A DNA stretch of 46,809 bases from SAR324 cluster bacterium (GCA_002401295.1 NVSR01000011.1:1-46809); one strand, 5' to 3'; shown: positions 31,195 through 40,143, counted from the first letter of the stretch. Notes: generated from the sequence alone by a model not told the origin. A program made the numbers and translations.

Positions 31195-33480
31195 ATGTTG
31201 CTCAAGCTCTTGCGCCCTTCTGGCTTTAAAATCTCCTTTTTGATTACCTCAGCTTTTGCTTGTTTATTTCTCTGGAATTACCTGAATGTTGGTACGGGCA
31301 GTTTTTTGGGGCTCTTAGATAAAAAGATCATTGATTTTATCCTTAACTCCAGGGGAGCGGTTTTGCAGACAACGGAGATTGTTATTGCCGATATTGATAC
31401 CAAGTCGGTTGACAAGTATGGTCGCTGGCCCTGGGGAAGGGATATTATGGCGGATCTGTTGCGGGAATTGGAAGTCCATTACCAAGTCAAAGTTTTCGGT
31501 TATGATGTTCTCTTCTCAGAACAAGATCCTAATGATGTGACTGCGGAAAAGGTACTGCGCCGCTTCTATGACAAGGCGAGCAGGATTAAAAAAGGAGATG
31601 CTGAGTTTAGAAAGCACCTGAAAGATATTCGCTATAATCTCTCTTCGGAAATGAATAATGATGCTCGCTTTGGTGCGGAATTAAGCAAATGGGATAATAT
31701 TGTTCAAGGCTATATTATGTTCGGATCGGGGGAAAGGGTTCAACACCTGAGCTCCGAGCAGCTGGATGCTGCTGCTGCTCTGATTGAGAATTCAGAGATT
31801 ACGATTATTCAGGGATCTAATCATCTCACTTATGCCCCTATTTTTGAGGCGGCTGCTATTGAGCCGAATATAGCCGCACTCACTAGCCCCAATGCGTTGA
31901 GTGGTTTTTTTAACACTGTTCCTGATCCGGAGGATGGTACGATTCGTCGTGTCCATTTGGTGTGGAAATACAAGGATAAATATCTCCCTTCCCTGGATTT
32001 GCAAGTTTTACGTGTTTATTATGGCAAACCACCGATTCGTATGAAGGTCAATGAAGGAGGGATTGAAGCGATTTACCTGGGGGAAAAAGAGATCCTTACG
32101 AACAGTGATGGTTCTATTATGATTAACTATCAGGGACCTAGTTTTACGTTCCCCCATTACTCAGTCGCTGACATCATTGAACGGAAGATTCCGAAGCAGG
32201 CACTAAAGGGTAAAGTCGTTCTTCTGGGGGCTTCTGAAGTGGGTGTTTTTGACTTGCGGACGACACCTGTGGGTGTTGATTTTCCCGGAGTTGAGGTACA
32301 TGCCAACCTGTTGGATAATATCCTCAAGGATGAATATTTCATCCGTTCGGATTTTGTAGAGTTCTTAACCTTGCTCTTAATCCTGTTTTTGGGATTGCTC
32401 ATGGGCATCTTCTTACCACGGTTGAGTGCTCTGCCGGGGGTATTATTTGCCTTGATACTGCTCTCCTCCTACACGGGAGCTAACTATTGGTTCATGAAGG
32501 AGACAAATTCTTGGGCAAGCTTTGTTTATGTATTAGGGACAATCCTGTGCAATTGGTTTGCTATTATTTTATATCAATATTTTGGTGAGGAAAAAGATAA
32601 GCGTTTTATTAAAGGGGCTTTCCAGCAGTATATGTCTCCCGAGGTGATTGATCAGTTAGTTCAAGATCCCAGCCTCCTACAGCTGGGAGGTGAAAAAAAA
32701 GAATTGACGGCCTTTTTCTCGGATGTTCAAGGATTCTCGACTATCTCAGAGGCTTTGACTCCGGAAGAGTTGGTAGAGCTGCTCAATGAGTACCTGACGG
32801 CGATGACGGATATCATCATGAAGTACGGGGGAACAGTCGATAAGTTTGAGGGAGATGCGATCATTGCCTTTTTTGGTGCTCCTGTGAGCTATTCCGACCA
32901 TGCTGAACGAGCTTGCCTGGCATCTCTGGAGATGCAGGAAAAACTGGTGGAAATGCGAAAGACATGGAGAGAAGAGGGGAGGCATGAATTGTATGTACGG
33001 ATTGGCTTAAATACGGGGGAAATGGTGGTGGGAAATATGGGCTCCGCTTACCGGATGGATTATACCATGATGGGGGATGCTGTGAATTTGGCCGCCCGCT
33101 TAGAAGGTGTGAACAAAGAATATAAAACCTTCACGATGTTCAGCGAGTTCACTTACGCACAAGTGAAAGATAGAATTGCAGTGCGTGAGTTGGATATGAT
33201 CCGGGTGGTGGGAAAGAATGAACCTGTTAGAATCTATGAGATTCTAGGTACCAAAGATAAAGTATCCCAGAATAACCGTGCTGCTTACCAGTATTTCCAA
33301 AAGGGATTGGACCTTTACCGTGCCCAAAATTGGCCGGAGTCCAGAAAACATTTCGCCCACTGCAATCGAATGTTAGAAGGTGACGGTGCCTCCCAAATCT
33401 TCTTCGATCGCTGCAAGGATTTTCAGATGAAACCACCGACCGGGGATTGGGACGGTGTATTTCAGATGACGAACAAATAA
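31195..33480 (+). CDS. CHASE2-domain class III adenylate cyclase
   Basis: Membrane cyclase predicted to make cAMP in response to a periplasmic cue. Layout: one N-terminal membrane helix (about 13-30), a CHASE2 extracytoplasmic domain (about 40-380, including VIADIDTKSVDKYGRWPWGR), three membrane helices (about 385-465), and a class III catalytic domain (about 500-680). A short helical tail (about 690-740) follows. Catalytic residues are present: metal Asp D510 (FFSDVQGFS) and D554 (KFEGDAII), purine-site K550, and transition-state N631 and R635 in GDAVNLAARLE. The K/D purine pair favours ATP over GTP. A kinase with a cyclic-nucleotide domain at 4849-6885 is a candidate receiver. A 16-bp gap separates its stop from the convergent lipoprotein gene. 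Confidence 0.94.
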   Translation: MLLKLLRPSGFKISFLITSAFACLFLWNYLNVGTGSFLGLLDKKIIDFILNSRGAVLQTTEIVIADIDTKSVDKYGRWPWGRDIMADLLRELEVHYQVKVFGYDVLFSEQDPNDVTAEKVLRRFYDKASRIKKGDAEFRKHLKDIRYNLSSEMNNDARFGAELSKWDNIVQGYIMFGSGERVQHLSSEQLDAAAALIENSEITIIQGSNHLTYAPIFEAAAIEPNIAALTSPNALSGFFNTVPDPEDGTIRRVHLVWKYKDKYLPSLDLQVLRVYYGKPPIRMKVNEGGIEAIYLGEKEILTNSDGSIMINYQGPSFTFPHYSVADIIERKIPKQALKGKVVLLGASEVGVFDLRTTPVGVDFPGVEVHANLLDNILKDEYFIRSDFVEFLTLLLILFLGLLMGIFLPRLSALPGVLFALILLSSYTGANYWFMKETNSWASFVYVLGTILCNWFAIILYQYFGEEKDKRFIKGAFQQYMSPEVIDQLVQDPSLLQLGGEKKELTAFFSDVQGFSTISEALTPEELVELLNEYLTAMTDIIMKYGGTVDKFEGDAIIAFFGAPVSYSDHAERACLASLEMQEKLVEMRKTWREEGRHELYVRIGLNTGEMVVGNMGSAYRMDYTMMGDAVNLAARLEGVNKEYKTFTMFSEFTYAQVKDRIAVRELDMIRVVGKNEPVRIYEILGTKDKVSQNNRAAYQYFQKGLDLYRAQNWPESRKHFAHCNRMLEGDGASQIFFDRCKDFQMKPPTGDWDGVFQMTNK

Positions 33481-33496
33481 GCGCTTTCAATTGAGC

Positions 33497-34606
33497 TTAT
33501 TCTTTAACAAAGGGGAAGCCGCCCTCTCGAAAATAAAAATAAGGGGTGAGTAGGATGTTTTGTTCTAAGCTCCGTAAATATTTCCTCTCTTCCGTGATAT
33601 GACGTCGAAAAGCCCAGGCACCACCCAAGCGGCGTTGGTAAGCCTCCAGGTTACCAAAATCCAGGAAGATTCTTTGGTTTTCTTTATTGATGTATAACAT
33701 CTGAGGAAGGAAATCGATGCTCTTCGTTGAACTTTTCACCTTGATCTGACTTTGGTCAAAATTCACGGAAAAACGTTTTCCACGAGAAGGAACCCAATAG
33801 TCACCAGGGTTGGCCTGAGTTAATAGTTCCAGGGGATAACGTTGCCTAACCGGGCTCAATGCCTGTTCTTCAAACTCCAAGCTACCCTTGACCTCGGTGA
33901 GAATAGGAGTCTTGAAGTCAATGAATTTATGAAAACTGCTGCCACCGAATCTAGAAAGACCGCCTTGTTGTCCCCGTCCTCCAGGACTTGTCGCGCCTCC
34001 ACTAAAATTATTCACTAGCTTCACACCGATTGAGTTGACCGTGTAATACATGAGCAGACTCTGAGGTGGCTGATAGAGAATATCCTCTATACTAAATGTA
34101 TAATCCTGATTGTTAATAGCTGCCACCAGACGTCTTGCGGGGTCTGCTGTGTTGAAGTGAATTTGCAGTTCCATTTCATCGGTCAGGGGGATCTGATTAC
34201 GAAGAGATTGGAAATTGAAGCTGACCTTGCCTGCTAAAAGAATACGGAACCATTTTTTCTTCTCCTCCTGGATCTCCGATGAGTTTGGAGTTAAAGTGTG
34301 GGCTTGTTCCAGTTTACGAAAAGCTAAGGGATATTTTTTTTCCTTTAGGAAGCGCTGATAGCGCTTCATCAAATCATCCGAGGTTTGTCGGGCCGTTCGA
34401 TTGTAAGCATCCCGAAACTCTAAATCATCGGGGGATTGGCTATAGGCTCGATGGTATTCGATATTCGCCTCTTCAAACCGTCCCTTCTGCTCTAATTGTT
34501 GGCCCTGGTAATAGTTATAATTACAGCCGCTCAAAAACACGATGGTGGCCAGAGAAAACCAGTGGAGGTATTTTCCTATATTTCTTTGAAAAAAACGCTG
34601 CAACAT
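33497..34606 (-). CDS. Putative lipoprotein with N-terminal TPR-like region
   Basis: Not a family I can name. A signal ending in the lipobox FLSGC (Cys at about residue 28) predicts a lipid-anchored envelope protein. Residues about 30-120 are helical and TPR-like (GQQLEQKGRFEEANIEYHRA, then YPLAFRKLEQAHTLTPNSSE). The rest appears beta-rich, with a glycine-rich loop (SGGATSPGGRGQQGGLSRFG). It follows the TPR protein by 74 bp on the same strand and converges with the cyclase. It may work with that neighbour at the outer membrane; this is inferred only from position and topology. Confidence 0.75.
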   Translation of the reverse strand: MLQRFFQRNIGKYLHWFSLATIVFLSGCNYNYYQGQQLEQKGRFEEANIEYHRAYSQSPDDLEFRDAYNRTARQTSDDLMKRYQRFLKEKKYPLAFRKLEQAHTLTPNSSEIQEEKKKWFRILLAGKVSFNFQSLRNQIPLTDEMELQIHFNTADPARRLVAAINNQDYTFSIEDILYQPPQSLLMYYTVNSIGVKLVNNFSGGATSPGGRGQQGGLSRFGGSSFHKFIDFKTPILTEVKGSLEFEEQALSPVRQRYPLELLTQANPGDYWVPSRGKRFSVNFDQSQIKVKSSTKSIDFLPQMLYINKENQRIFLDFGNLEAYQRRLGGAWAFRRHITEERKYLRSLEQNILLTPYFYFREGGFPFVKE

Positions 34607-34680
34607 TACGTACCTTTAACGTTGAAAAATGGCAGATATCTGAAAAAAGAACCTACAATTCTTGTGAGTGAGAATGTGGG

Positions 34681-35622
34681 TTATGGTCTTGGAGAGAATG
34701 GGTCAAATCCCTGCATCTTTTGATAGGCTGCGGCGGCTTGCTTGAGTTCGTTCTTTAAGATGCCTCCTTGATAGTGGGCAGCTGCCTCTAATGAGGAGGA
34801 CGAGAAAAGCCAAGGGTTGATTGCTGCCAAGCGAAGCAAGGCTTCTTTACCACTACCCGTACTGAATCCTCGAGCTAAGGCTAATAGTAGATAGGCCAGG
34901 TCATTTTGTGCATCTAAGGCAATAGCCTCTTCTGCGGTCTTTTCCACCCAGTCTAACTGTTTCGTTTTTAAATAAAATAATTCTGCTAATAAGGCCCTGA
35001 GGCCAGCATGTCGGGGATGCTCTCGTACAGCCCCTCGTAACAGCTCTTCCGCTTGCTTCTGAAGTTTCAGCCTTGCCCTGCCTGATCGGTTCATCGATAG
35101 AATTAGGATCCCTTCGATCAGATCTGATAGATGATCTGGAATTTGCTGTAGTTCCGGATAATTAAGAGTGAGATCTAAAAGCTCCACTTCGTCAGGTAAC
35201 TCTCGGCCTTCCAGCAGTTGCCTGCGCAAACGAAAGGCTTTTTCTGTCCACGAATTCCCATAAGCAATAGAGGATAACTCCGGGCTGCTGAAAGTAGGAG
35301 AAATCCACAATCCAATCTTTTTTGTCAACCTATCGATTACCAAATCCAGGTCAGCTTCACTGAAACTGGCGCTAAACTCCTGTTCTTGAAGAGGCGAATC
35401 TGCAGTGCGGCGCACATACAAGTTTAAGCGACCATAGCGCAAAACCTTTTGAAAAGAACCGGTGATGAGGATACTAAGTTGGGGAGAGGTAGCTTTTAGG
35501 GCCCTTCGGGAGTGAAAGTTCCAGTCCCTTTGTTGGTGTAGGCCTGCTTCAACTCTTGCTCGAATATAGTAACTAAGCCACGTGCTTCCTTCATGGTTTC
35601 GCTGATTGGTGAGCGGATACAC
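34681..35622 (-). CDS. TPR-containing probable exported protein (open part of a frameshifted gene)
   Basis: Unrecognised protein. The N-terminal third (about 35-110: ATSPQLSILITGSFQKVLRY and ADLDLVIDRLTKKIG) resembles the TolB-N/CsgG-like fold found ahead of TPR arrays. The rest (about 160-310) is helical with TPR-like repeats (EELLRGAVREHPRHAGLRAL, TAEEAIALDAQNDLAYLLLA). The only in-frame start of usual type is GTG at 35622. A clear signal peptide is encoded just upstream but joins an ATG only if one base is added to an A9 tract (see 35623-35714), so the natural gene probably starts at 35714. It lies between a ZapB-like gene and a lipoprotein gene. Confidence 0.7.
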   Translation of the reverse strand: MYPLTNQRNHEGSTWLSYYIRARVEAGLHQQRDWNFHSRRALKATSPQLSILITGSFQKVLRYGRLNLYVRRTADSPLQEQEFSASFSEADLDLVIDRLTKKIGLWISPTFSSPELSSIAYGNSWTEKAFRLRRQLLEGRELPDEVELLDLTLNYPELQQIPDHLSDLIEGILILSMNRSGRARLKLQKQAEELLRGAVREHPRHAGLRALLAELFYLKTKQLDWVEKTAEEAIALDAQNDLAYLLLALARGFSTGSGKEALLRLAAINPWLFSSSSLEAAAHYQGGILKNELKQAAAAYQKMQGFDPFSPRP

Positions 35623-35714
35623 ACCAATCAGCTCATCACCAAAAGTCAGAGATGGGAGGAAAATAGCTTGTACTAGCAGAAAAACAATCAGGGCCGTTTT
35701 TTTTTAAGCTTCAT
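35623..35714 (-). other. Out-of-frame signal peptide of the TPR gene across an A9 homopolymer
   Basis: On the minus strand an ATG at 35714 starts ATG-AAG-CTT followed by nine A residues (the T-run at 35697-35705). The zero frame then reaches TGA within three codons. In the +1-base frame it continues as TALIVFLLVQAIFLPSLTFG, a textbook hydrophobic signal core, and runs straight into the TPR frame. With ten A residues the product would begin MKLKKKTALIV. Explanations: sequencing error, slippage-based phase variation, transcriptional slippage, or a real mutation. Confidence 0.7.
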
Positions 35715-35740
35715 CCAGTTTTTGGTTGATGGCGTTATTC

Positions 35741-35986
35741 TTAAGCAAAGGGAGAAGTGCTGACTTCAGCGTCTTCAACGAGTGTCTCTTCCTGTTTTTC
35801 TTCTTCTACTACTTCGTCTACTGGGGCCAAGTCCTGGAAAATTGACTGGAGCTTATCTTCAGTTTGCTTCTTCTCGTCCTCTAATTGCTTCTTCTCGTCT
35901 TCTAACTCAAGAACCCGCATTTCCAATTGTTCGATCTTTTGGACGGCACTTTTTACTTTTGATTCAATTTGTTGGATTATATCCAT
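35741..35986 (-). CDS. Small ZapB-like coiled-coil protein
   Basis: An 81-residue protein. Residues about 1-50 form a continuous coiled coil (DIIQQIESKVKSAVQKIEQL, then repeated EDEKKQ units), and the tail (about 51-81) is strongly acidic. Size, the opening IESKVKSAVQKIEQLEMRV and the absence of other domains resemble the cell-division factor ZapB, which binds ZapA at the Z-ring; the family is low in sequence information. It lies downstream of ppiD on the same strand by 95 bp. A repeated EDEKKQ heptad-like unit is encoded by near-identical DNA, so repeat-number variation is possible. Confidence 0.6.
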   Translation of the reverse strand: MDIIQQIESKVKSAVQKIEQLEMRVLELEDEKKQLEDEKKQTEDKLQSIFQDLAPVDEVVEEEKQEETLVEDAEVSTSPFA

Positions 35987-36081
35987 AGCTTACCTCATGG
36001 TTACGATGAAATTAACTGGTCTGAATGAAAAATTATTCCCTTGATAACTTGAGCACAAGGGAATCGCAAGTTTTTCCTGCA

Positions 36082-37992
36082 CTAGATATTAATATTCAGT
36101 GCTTGAATCATGGAACTATTGTACTCAACCTCTGCTTGTTTGAGTCTTTCCTGAACCAAAGCATTGAGCAGAACCTGTGCTTTTTGTTCTCGTAATTGTT
36201 GTTTCAGCTTCTGCAGTTCCTCTTCATCCTTTTTAGTAGAGCTGATTTGCTTCTTGCTCAAGTAAACAAGGAAGCGCTGTCCACTCGCGGCAAAGGATTG
36301 GGTTTCTCCCTTTTTCATCTTGTAGATACTAGTCTGGAAGCGTTTGACATCCCTGACACTACCAACTTGTGGGTCCGTCAGTTTGAAGGTCAAATCCTGA
36401 GGTGTAATTTTCAAGGTTGTGGCCAACTGTTCGAAAGCTTCTTTGGAGCTGGCTTGAGCTTGGTATTCGCTTAATTTTTCATCGGCTTTTTGAGCCATGG
36501 CTTCCCTTTCAGCAAAGGCTTTGGCCTCATCCTTAATTGTTTCAAAGGCTTTTGTTTTAGCAGGAATGACCTCGCTCACTTGGTAAACCAAAGTGCCTTT
36601 GTCTCCGTTGACAACAAAGTTACCTTTATCATTCTCTTTTTTACCCTTCATCTCTGTGTAGAGTTGATAAGAGTAACCGAGGCTTTCTAGTTGTGTCCCG
36701 TCATCGAAGGCTTTCGTTGTGATCACTTCCTTATCTACACCCTGAGCTGTAGCTTCCAAAGATTGAGTCTCAAGTGCTTTCAAGAGCTTGTTCACCTTAT
36801 TTTTTAAGCGGCGTTCTGCTTTTTTAGCGGTAATACCTTTAATGATCTCGCTACGAACTGATTCCATAGGCTGTTCTTGGGCCTGTCTCGTATCCTGCAG
36901 TTGCACAATGTGATAACCGAAGGTACTGAGGAAAGGTGGGGCAATTTCCCCTTTTTCCATGCCTCTGACAGCATTTTCGTATTCGGGAACAAAGGTTCCT
37001 TTCTCAGCCCATCCTAGTTCTCCCCCTTGGACAGCGGAGCCTGGATCATTGGAGATGCTTTTGGCTAAAGCTGCAAATAGACTGCTATTCGCTTTGATCT
37101 GTTCGTAAGCCGCTTGAGCCATCTGCTTGGCCTCTTGCATCGCTTCGGCGTTCTTGTCCCGTGGTGTTGTGATTAAAATATGACGAGACTTAAAAGCTTC
37201 TTTAGTTGTGAATTCCTTTTTCTTGTTCTTGGCGTAGTACTTTTCGATCTCACGATCTCGGACCTTCACCTGGCCTTGAACATCTTCTCGACTCAGGAGG
37301 AAATACTGAATGCGGTACTGTTCTTTTTGTTTGAACTGATTAGGGTTTGCACCATAATATTCTTCGATTTGTGTGTCTGTCAGGGAGATATCCTTGGCAA
37401 ACATCTCGGGGCGTATCTCAATCAGGCGAATATCCATCTCAGTCTGGTATTTATCAAATTCCTTTTTTAACCAGCTCTGGCTAATCGTAGCACCAGCTTC
37501 CAGGAAGGTTTGGTACTTACTGGAAAGTAGGGAATTCCTTAGATCGAGTTCATAACTGATTTTATCCATTCGATTGCTTTTCAACAAAGTGGAATACTTT
37601 TCCGCATCGAAACGATTGTCAGTCTGGAAGGCCTGGTTGGCATAGATCTCGTTGGCTAGTTCCGCATCGGTCACGGTGAAGCCGTTATCTTTAGCGCTTT
37701 GAATCACGAGACTACTATTGATCAACCTTTGAACAACCTGTGCCGATACATTGGCCGCTTTCATGGCTTCATCAGCTTGATCTTGATACCTCTCTCGGTA
37801 TCTTCTTTGTTCCTGCTCAAAAGCGTATCGGTAGTTTTCCAATTTAATGTCATGGCCATCTACGGTTGCGATGACATTGATTCCCTGATCCTGAAAGGAA
37901 GAAACTCCAAAGGAAAGCATGACTAGTGCGACAATACCCACGATGAACCGAATGAGTACGGATTGGACATTATCTCGAATGAAAGAAAGCAT
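36082..37992 (-). CDS. ppiD: PpiD-like periplasmic folding factor (SurA_N + parvulin domains)
   Basis: Inner-membrane-anchored chaperone facing the periplasm that assists exported protein folding. One N-terminal membrane helix (about 13-33, IRFIVGIVALVMLSFGVSSF) is followed by a SurA-type N-terminal domain (DGHDIKLENYRYAFEQEQRR, INSSLVIQSAKDNGFTVTDA). A parvulin domain follows at about 265-365 (SRHILITTP, ISNDPGSAVQGGELGWAEKG, FGYHIVQLQD), then a helical C-terminal segment. At 636 residues it matches E. coli PpiD (about 620). Between the CULT gene (65 bp upstream) and the ZapB-like gene. Confidence 0.9.
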   Translation of the reverse strand: MLSFIRDNVQSVLIRFIVGIVALVMLSFGVSSFQDQGINVIATVDGHDIKLENYRYAFEQEQRRYRERYQDQADEAMKAANVSAQVVQRLINSSLVIQSAKDNGFTVTDAELANEIYANQAFQTDNRFDAEKYSTLLKSNRMDKISYELDLRNSLLSSKYQTFLEAGATISQSWLKKEFDKYQTEMDIRLIEIRPEMFAKDISLTDTQIEEYYGANPNQFKQKEQYRIQYFLLSREDVQGQVKVRDREIEKYYAKNKKKEFTTKEAFKSRHILITTPRDKNAEAMQEAKQMAQAAYEQIKANSSLFAALAKSISNDPGSAVQGGELGWAEKGTFVPEYENAVRGMEKGEIAPPFLSTFGYHIVQLQDTRQAQEQPMESVRSEIIKGITAKKAERRLKNKVNKLLKALETQSLEATAQGVDKEVITTKAFDDGTQLESLGYSYQLYTEMKGKKENDKGNFVVNGDKGTLVYQVSEVIPAKTKAFETIKDEAKAFAEREAMAQKADEKLSEYQAQASSKEAFEQLATTLKITPQDLTFKLTDPQVGSVRDVKRFQTSIYKMKKGETQSFAASGQRFLVYLSKKQISSTKKDEEELQKLKQQLREQKAQVLLNALVQERLKQAEVEYNSSMIQALNINI

Positions 37993-38057
37993 GTGCGTAT
38001 ACCTGAAATCTTTTGAAAGTTACAGAAAAAACGAGGACTTCTCCGGATGTCCTCGCA

Positions 38058-38504
38058 TCAAACTAAAGTATCCAGTATCAGACCATAAAAAGAATGCTGC
38101 TCCTGGGGGGAGTCAAAAATCCATCCTAAATGGCTGAGGCATTGATTGCATAAAGCAATCTGCCAGGTAAAACCTTGAAACCAACTCCATTCGGAAGAGC
38201 TGCCACCCGTGGCAAAACACCCTTGCGCGTCCTGAAAACAGCCGATATGGAAAACTCTGCCCGCAGGATTTAGGAAGTTATGATCAAAGCCTCCTTGAAC
38301 CTCAATCTTGTCTTTTGGCTTGACGATTTTATGGCTACAGACCTTACAGCGGAGATGATCCCCTTCGTCTTGTTCCCTTTCTTTGGCTGTGCCTTTTGCT
38401 TTGGTTCCTGATTTCTCTGTAGGAGAAATAAAAGCCAAGGGGGCAAGAGACGGAATCCTGGGAAAGAAGAAAAAACAATAAACTGATGGACCATTGAACG
38501 TCAT
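38058..38504 (-). CDS. CULT-domain (cereblon-type) protein
   Basis: A 148-residue protein with a complete CULT domain at about 50-140. Zinc ligands C53 and C56 (CKVC) and C119 and C122 (CNQC) are present. The three tryptophans of the ligand cage are W108, W114 and W128 in SWFQGFTWQIALC and HLGWIF, with F130. Spacings between W108, W114, C119, C122 and W128 equal those of human cereblon W380, W386, C391, C394 and W400. Bacterial single-domain homologues exist (for example from Magnetospirillum) and bind uracil and thalidomide-like imides in vitro; their cellular role is unknown. The N-terminus (about 1-48) is a hydrophobic then charged linker, not a clear signal. An alternative GTG start lies at 38516. 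It heads the ppiD envelope run. Confidence 0.88.
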   Translation of the reverse strand: MTFNGPSVYCFFFFPRIPSLAPLAFISPTEKSGTKAKGTAKEREQDEGDHLRCKVCSHKIVKPKDKIEVQGGFDHNFLNPAGRVFHIGCFQDAQGCFATGGSSSEWSWFQGFTWQIALCNQCLSHLGWIFDSPQEQHSFYGLILDTLV

Positions 38505-39307
38505 AAGCAGACTCACTTTATCAATTATCCCCTATATTATAGTGGAGATTCTGGTTCAGAGGCATTCCTGTCTTTTGAATTCTACTCTTTGTTCCTGATT
38601 TGATAAAGTTGAGACTATTCGGTTTTTTTCTATCTCACCTGTTGTGTTGAGATAATTAGGCCATTATTTGCATGAAGATCGATTCTAGGCAAGCCCCAGC
38701 TCCAGGGAAGAGTATTTTATGACTATTTTCATAGAAAGTGCTCATTGCATTCCAAATTGTTATCCAACGTATTAAAAACTCTTATTTGTATTATTTAAAA
38801 ATCTGACATAAGGTTTTCTTTCCTTTTAGGTGAAAATATAAAAGTGTTTTATTTTCATGAAAATATATAGATGCGGTCCTTCCCAGAATTTATTTTTTAT
38901 GGATATAAGAGACCAAAATTTTTCTTTTACCTTAGATCTTGTTCTTTATTACTAATCCTGTTAGAGTCGCCCCGTTCGTTATTTTAAACGATATTTGATA
39001 TTATAAATGTCGTTTTTACCTGTTCCAAAAATGGATTAACGAAACTGTGTTCTAATTGTTTTTTTCAATAAAAAAATAGCGTATCATTATAGAAAAGTTT
39101 ATTGGAGAAAAAGAAGCTAGATGCCTATTTTACAAACCTTGAAGAGAGAAAAGGATGATTATTTCTCACTTCTAGTGTCTTGTAGTTGGAATTCTTTTTT
39201 CAGAACAAGATTGAAGCTTTGTTTCAGATGATTTGCGGCTGATTAATGGCCGAAAATGGAACCTGCTTAGAAAGCGATTTGTTGAACTTATTGACCAAGG
39301 ATCGAAA
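38505..39307. promoter_or_regulatory. AT-rich divergent region between the CULT gene and the ABC transporter
   Basis: About 800 bp without a well-supported gene. It carries operator copy A (38747-38800) some 500 bp ahead of the transporter start, so the leader is unusually long. A 36-codon frame at 39121-39231 begins with ATG after GGAG/AAGAAG text but has no recognisable content. Several A/T runs (38815-38910, 39055-39075) are prominent. Confidence 0.5.
38747..38800 (+). promoter_or_regulatory. Conserved regulatory element, copy A (upstream of ABC transporter)
   Basis: Reads GCATTCCAAATTGTTATCC, then AACGTATTAAAAACTC, then TTATTTGTATTATTTAAAA. By hand alignment it matches copy B (42995-43048) at about 44 of 54 bases and copy C (44071-44123) at about 42 of 53. 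All three point the same way, toward amino-acid transport or arginine catabolism genes. Probable LysR-family operator plus promoter. Confidence 0.75.
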
Positions 39308-40114
39308 ATGAAGAAGTGGCTAAGCCTGACAGTGACCCTATTTTTACTCAGTACCTTTAGCTTAACAGGCAGCGCGCTAGCGGAAGATGTAATCAGCACG
39401 ATTTTAAAGCGAGGCACCTTGCTGGTAGGAATGGAAGCTGGATACATGCCTTTTGAAATGAGAAACAAACGTGGTAAGATTGTAGGCTTTGATGTGGACA
39501 TCACCAGAGCATTAGCTAAGTCCATGGGCGTTAAAGTAGAATATATTAATACGAACTGGGATGGAATCATTCCCGCTCTGCAGACAAGGAAGTTTGATAT
39601 GATCGCTTCTGGTATGACGGTCACACAGAGTCGAAACTTGAAAATCAACTTCCCTACTCCTTACATCACTGTAGGCCAGACGATTTTGGTACGGAAAGGA
39701 CTGGAAGGAAAAATCAAGTCTTACAAAGATCTGAACAATCCTAAGTACACTGTAGCTTCCAAGCTGGGAACTACGGGTGAGCAAGCTGTGAAACGAATGA
39801 TCCCACGAGCGAAATACCTGTCTTTTGAGACAGAGCAGGAAGGTTCTTTAGAAGCCATCAACGGCAAAATTGATGCTTTTGTTTATGACTTGCCTTTCAA
39901 CGCCATCATGGCCAGCACAAAAGGAAAAGGACGAATCTTTCATATCGAAGAGCCTTTCACTTTTGAGCCTCTGGGATTCGCAATTCGAAGAAATGATCCT
40001 AATTTTCTGAACTTTCTGAATAACTTCATGCGTCAGATCAAAAATGACGGTACTTATGACCGCATTTACAAAAAGTGGCTTCAAAGTGCTAAGTGGCAGA
40101 AAAACGTCCAGTAA
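39308..40114 (+). CDS. Polar amino acid ABC transporter, periplasmic binding protein
   Basis: Captures an amino acid in the periplasm for import. From the ATG at 39308 (AAGGA 6 bases before) it is 268 residues. A Sec signal (KKWLSLTVTLFLLSTFSLTG, cleavage near SALA) is followed by the family-3 solute-binding fold: LLVGMEAGYMPFEM, GFDVDITRALAKSMGVKVEY, WDGIIPALQTRKFDMIASGM, then FPTPYITVGQTILV. LGTTGEQAVKR and YDLPFNAIMA also fit HisJ/GlnH/ArgT relatives. The ligand cannot be read directly; shared operators with ctlX and astA suggest arginine, citrulline or ornithine. First gene of a three-gene transporter operon. Confidence 0.92.
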   Translation: MKKWLSLTVTLFLLSTFSLTGSALAEDVISTILKRGTLLVGMEAGYMPFEMRNKRGKIVGFDVDITRALAKSMGVKVEYINTNWDGIIPALQTRKFDMIASGMTVTQSRNLKINFPTPYITVGQTILVRKGLEGKIKSYKDLNNPKYTVASKLGTTGEQAVKRMIPRAKYLSFETEQEGSLEAINGKIDAFVYDLPFNAIMASTKGKGRIFHIEEPFTFEPLGFAIRRNDPNFLNFLNNFMRQIKNDGTYDRIYKKWLQSAKWQKNVQ

Positions 40115-40143
40115 TTGTTAATCAGTCAGACTCAAAATAAATT

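Noticed and set aside
39121..39231. 36-codon frame with a partial ribosome site before the ABC transporter
   Set aside because: No recognisable sequence, high content of rare-looking residues (W, C, F) and no signal or repeat. Kept only as a possibility in the leader finding.
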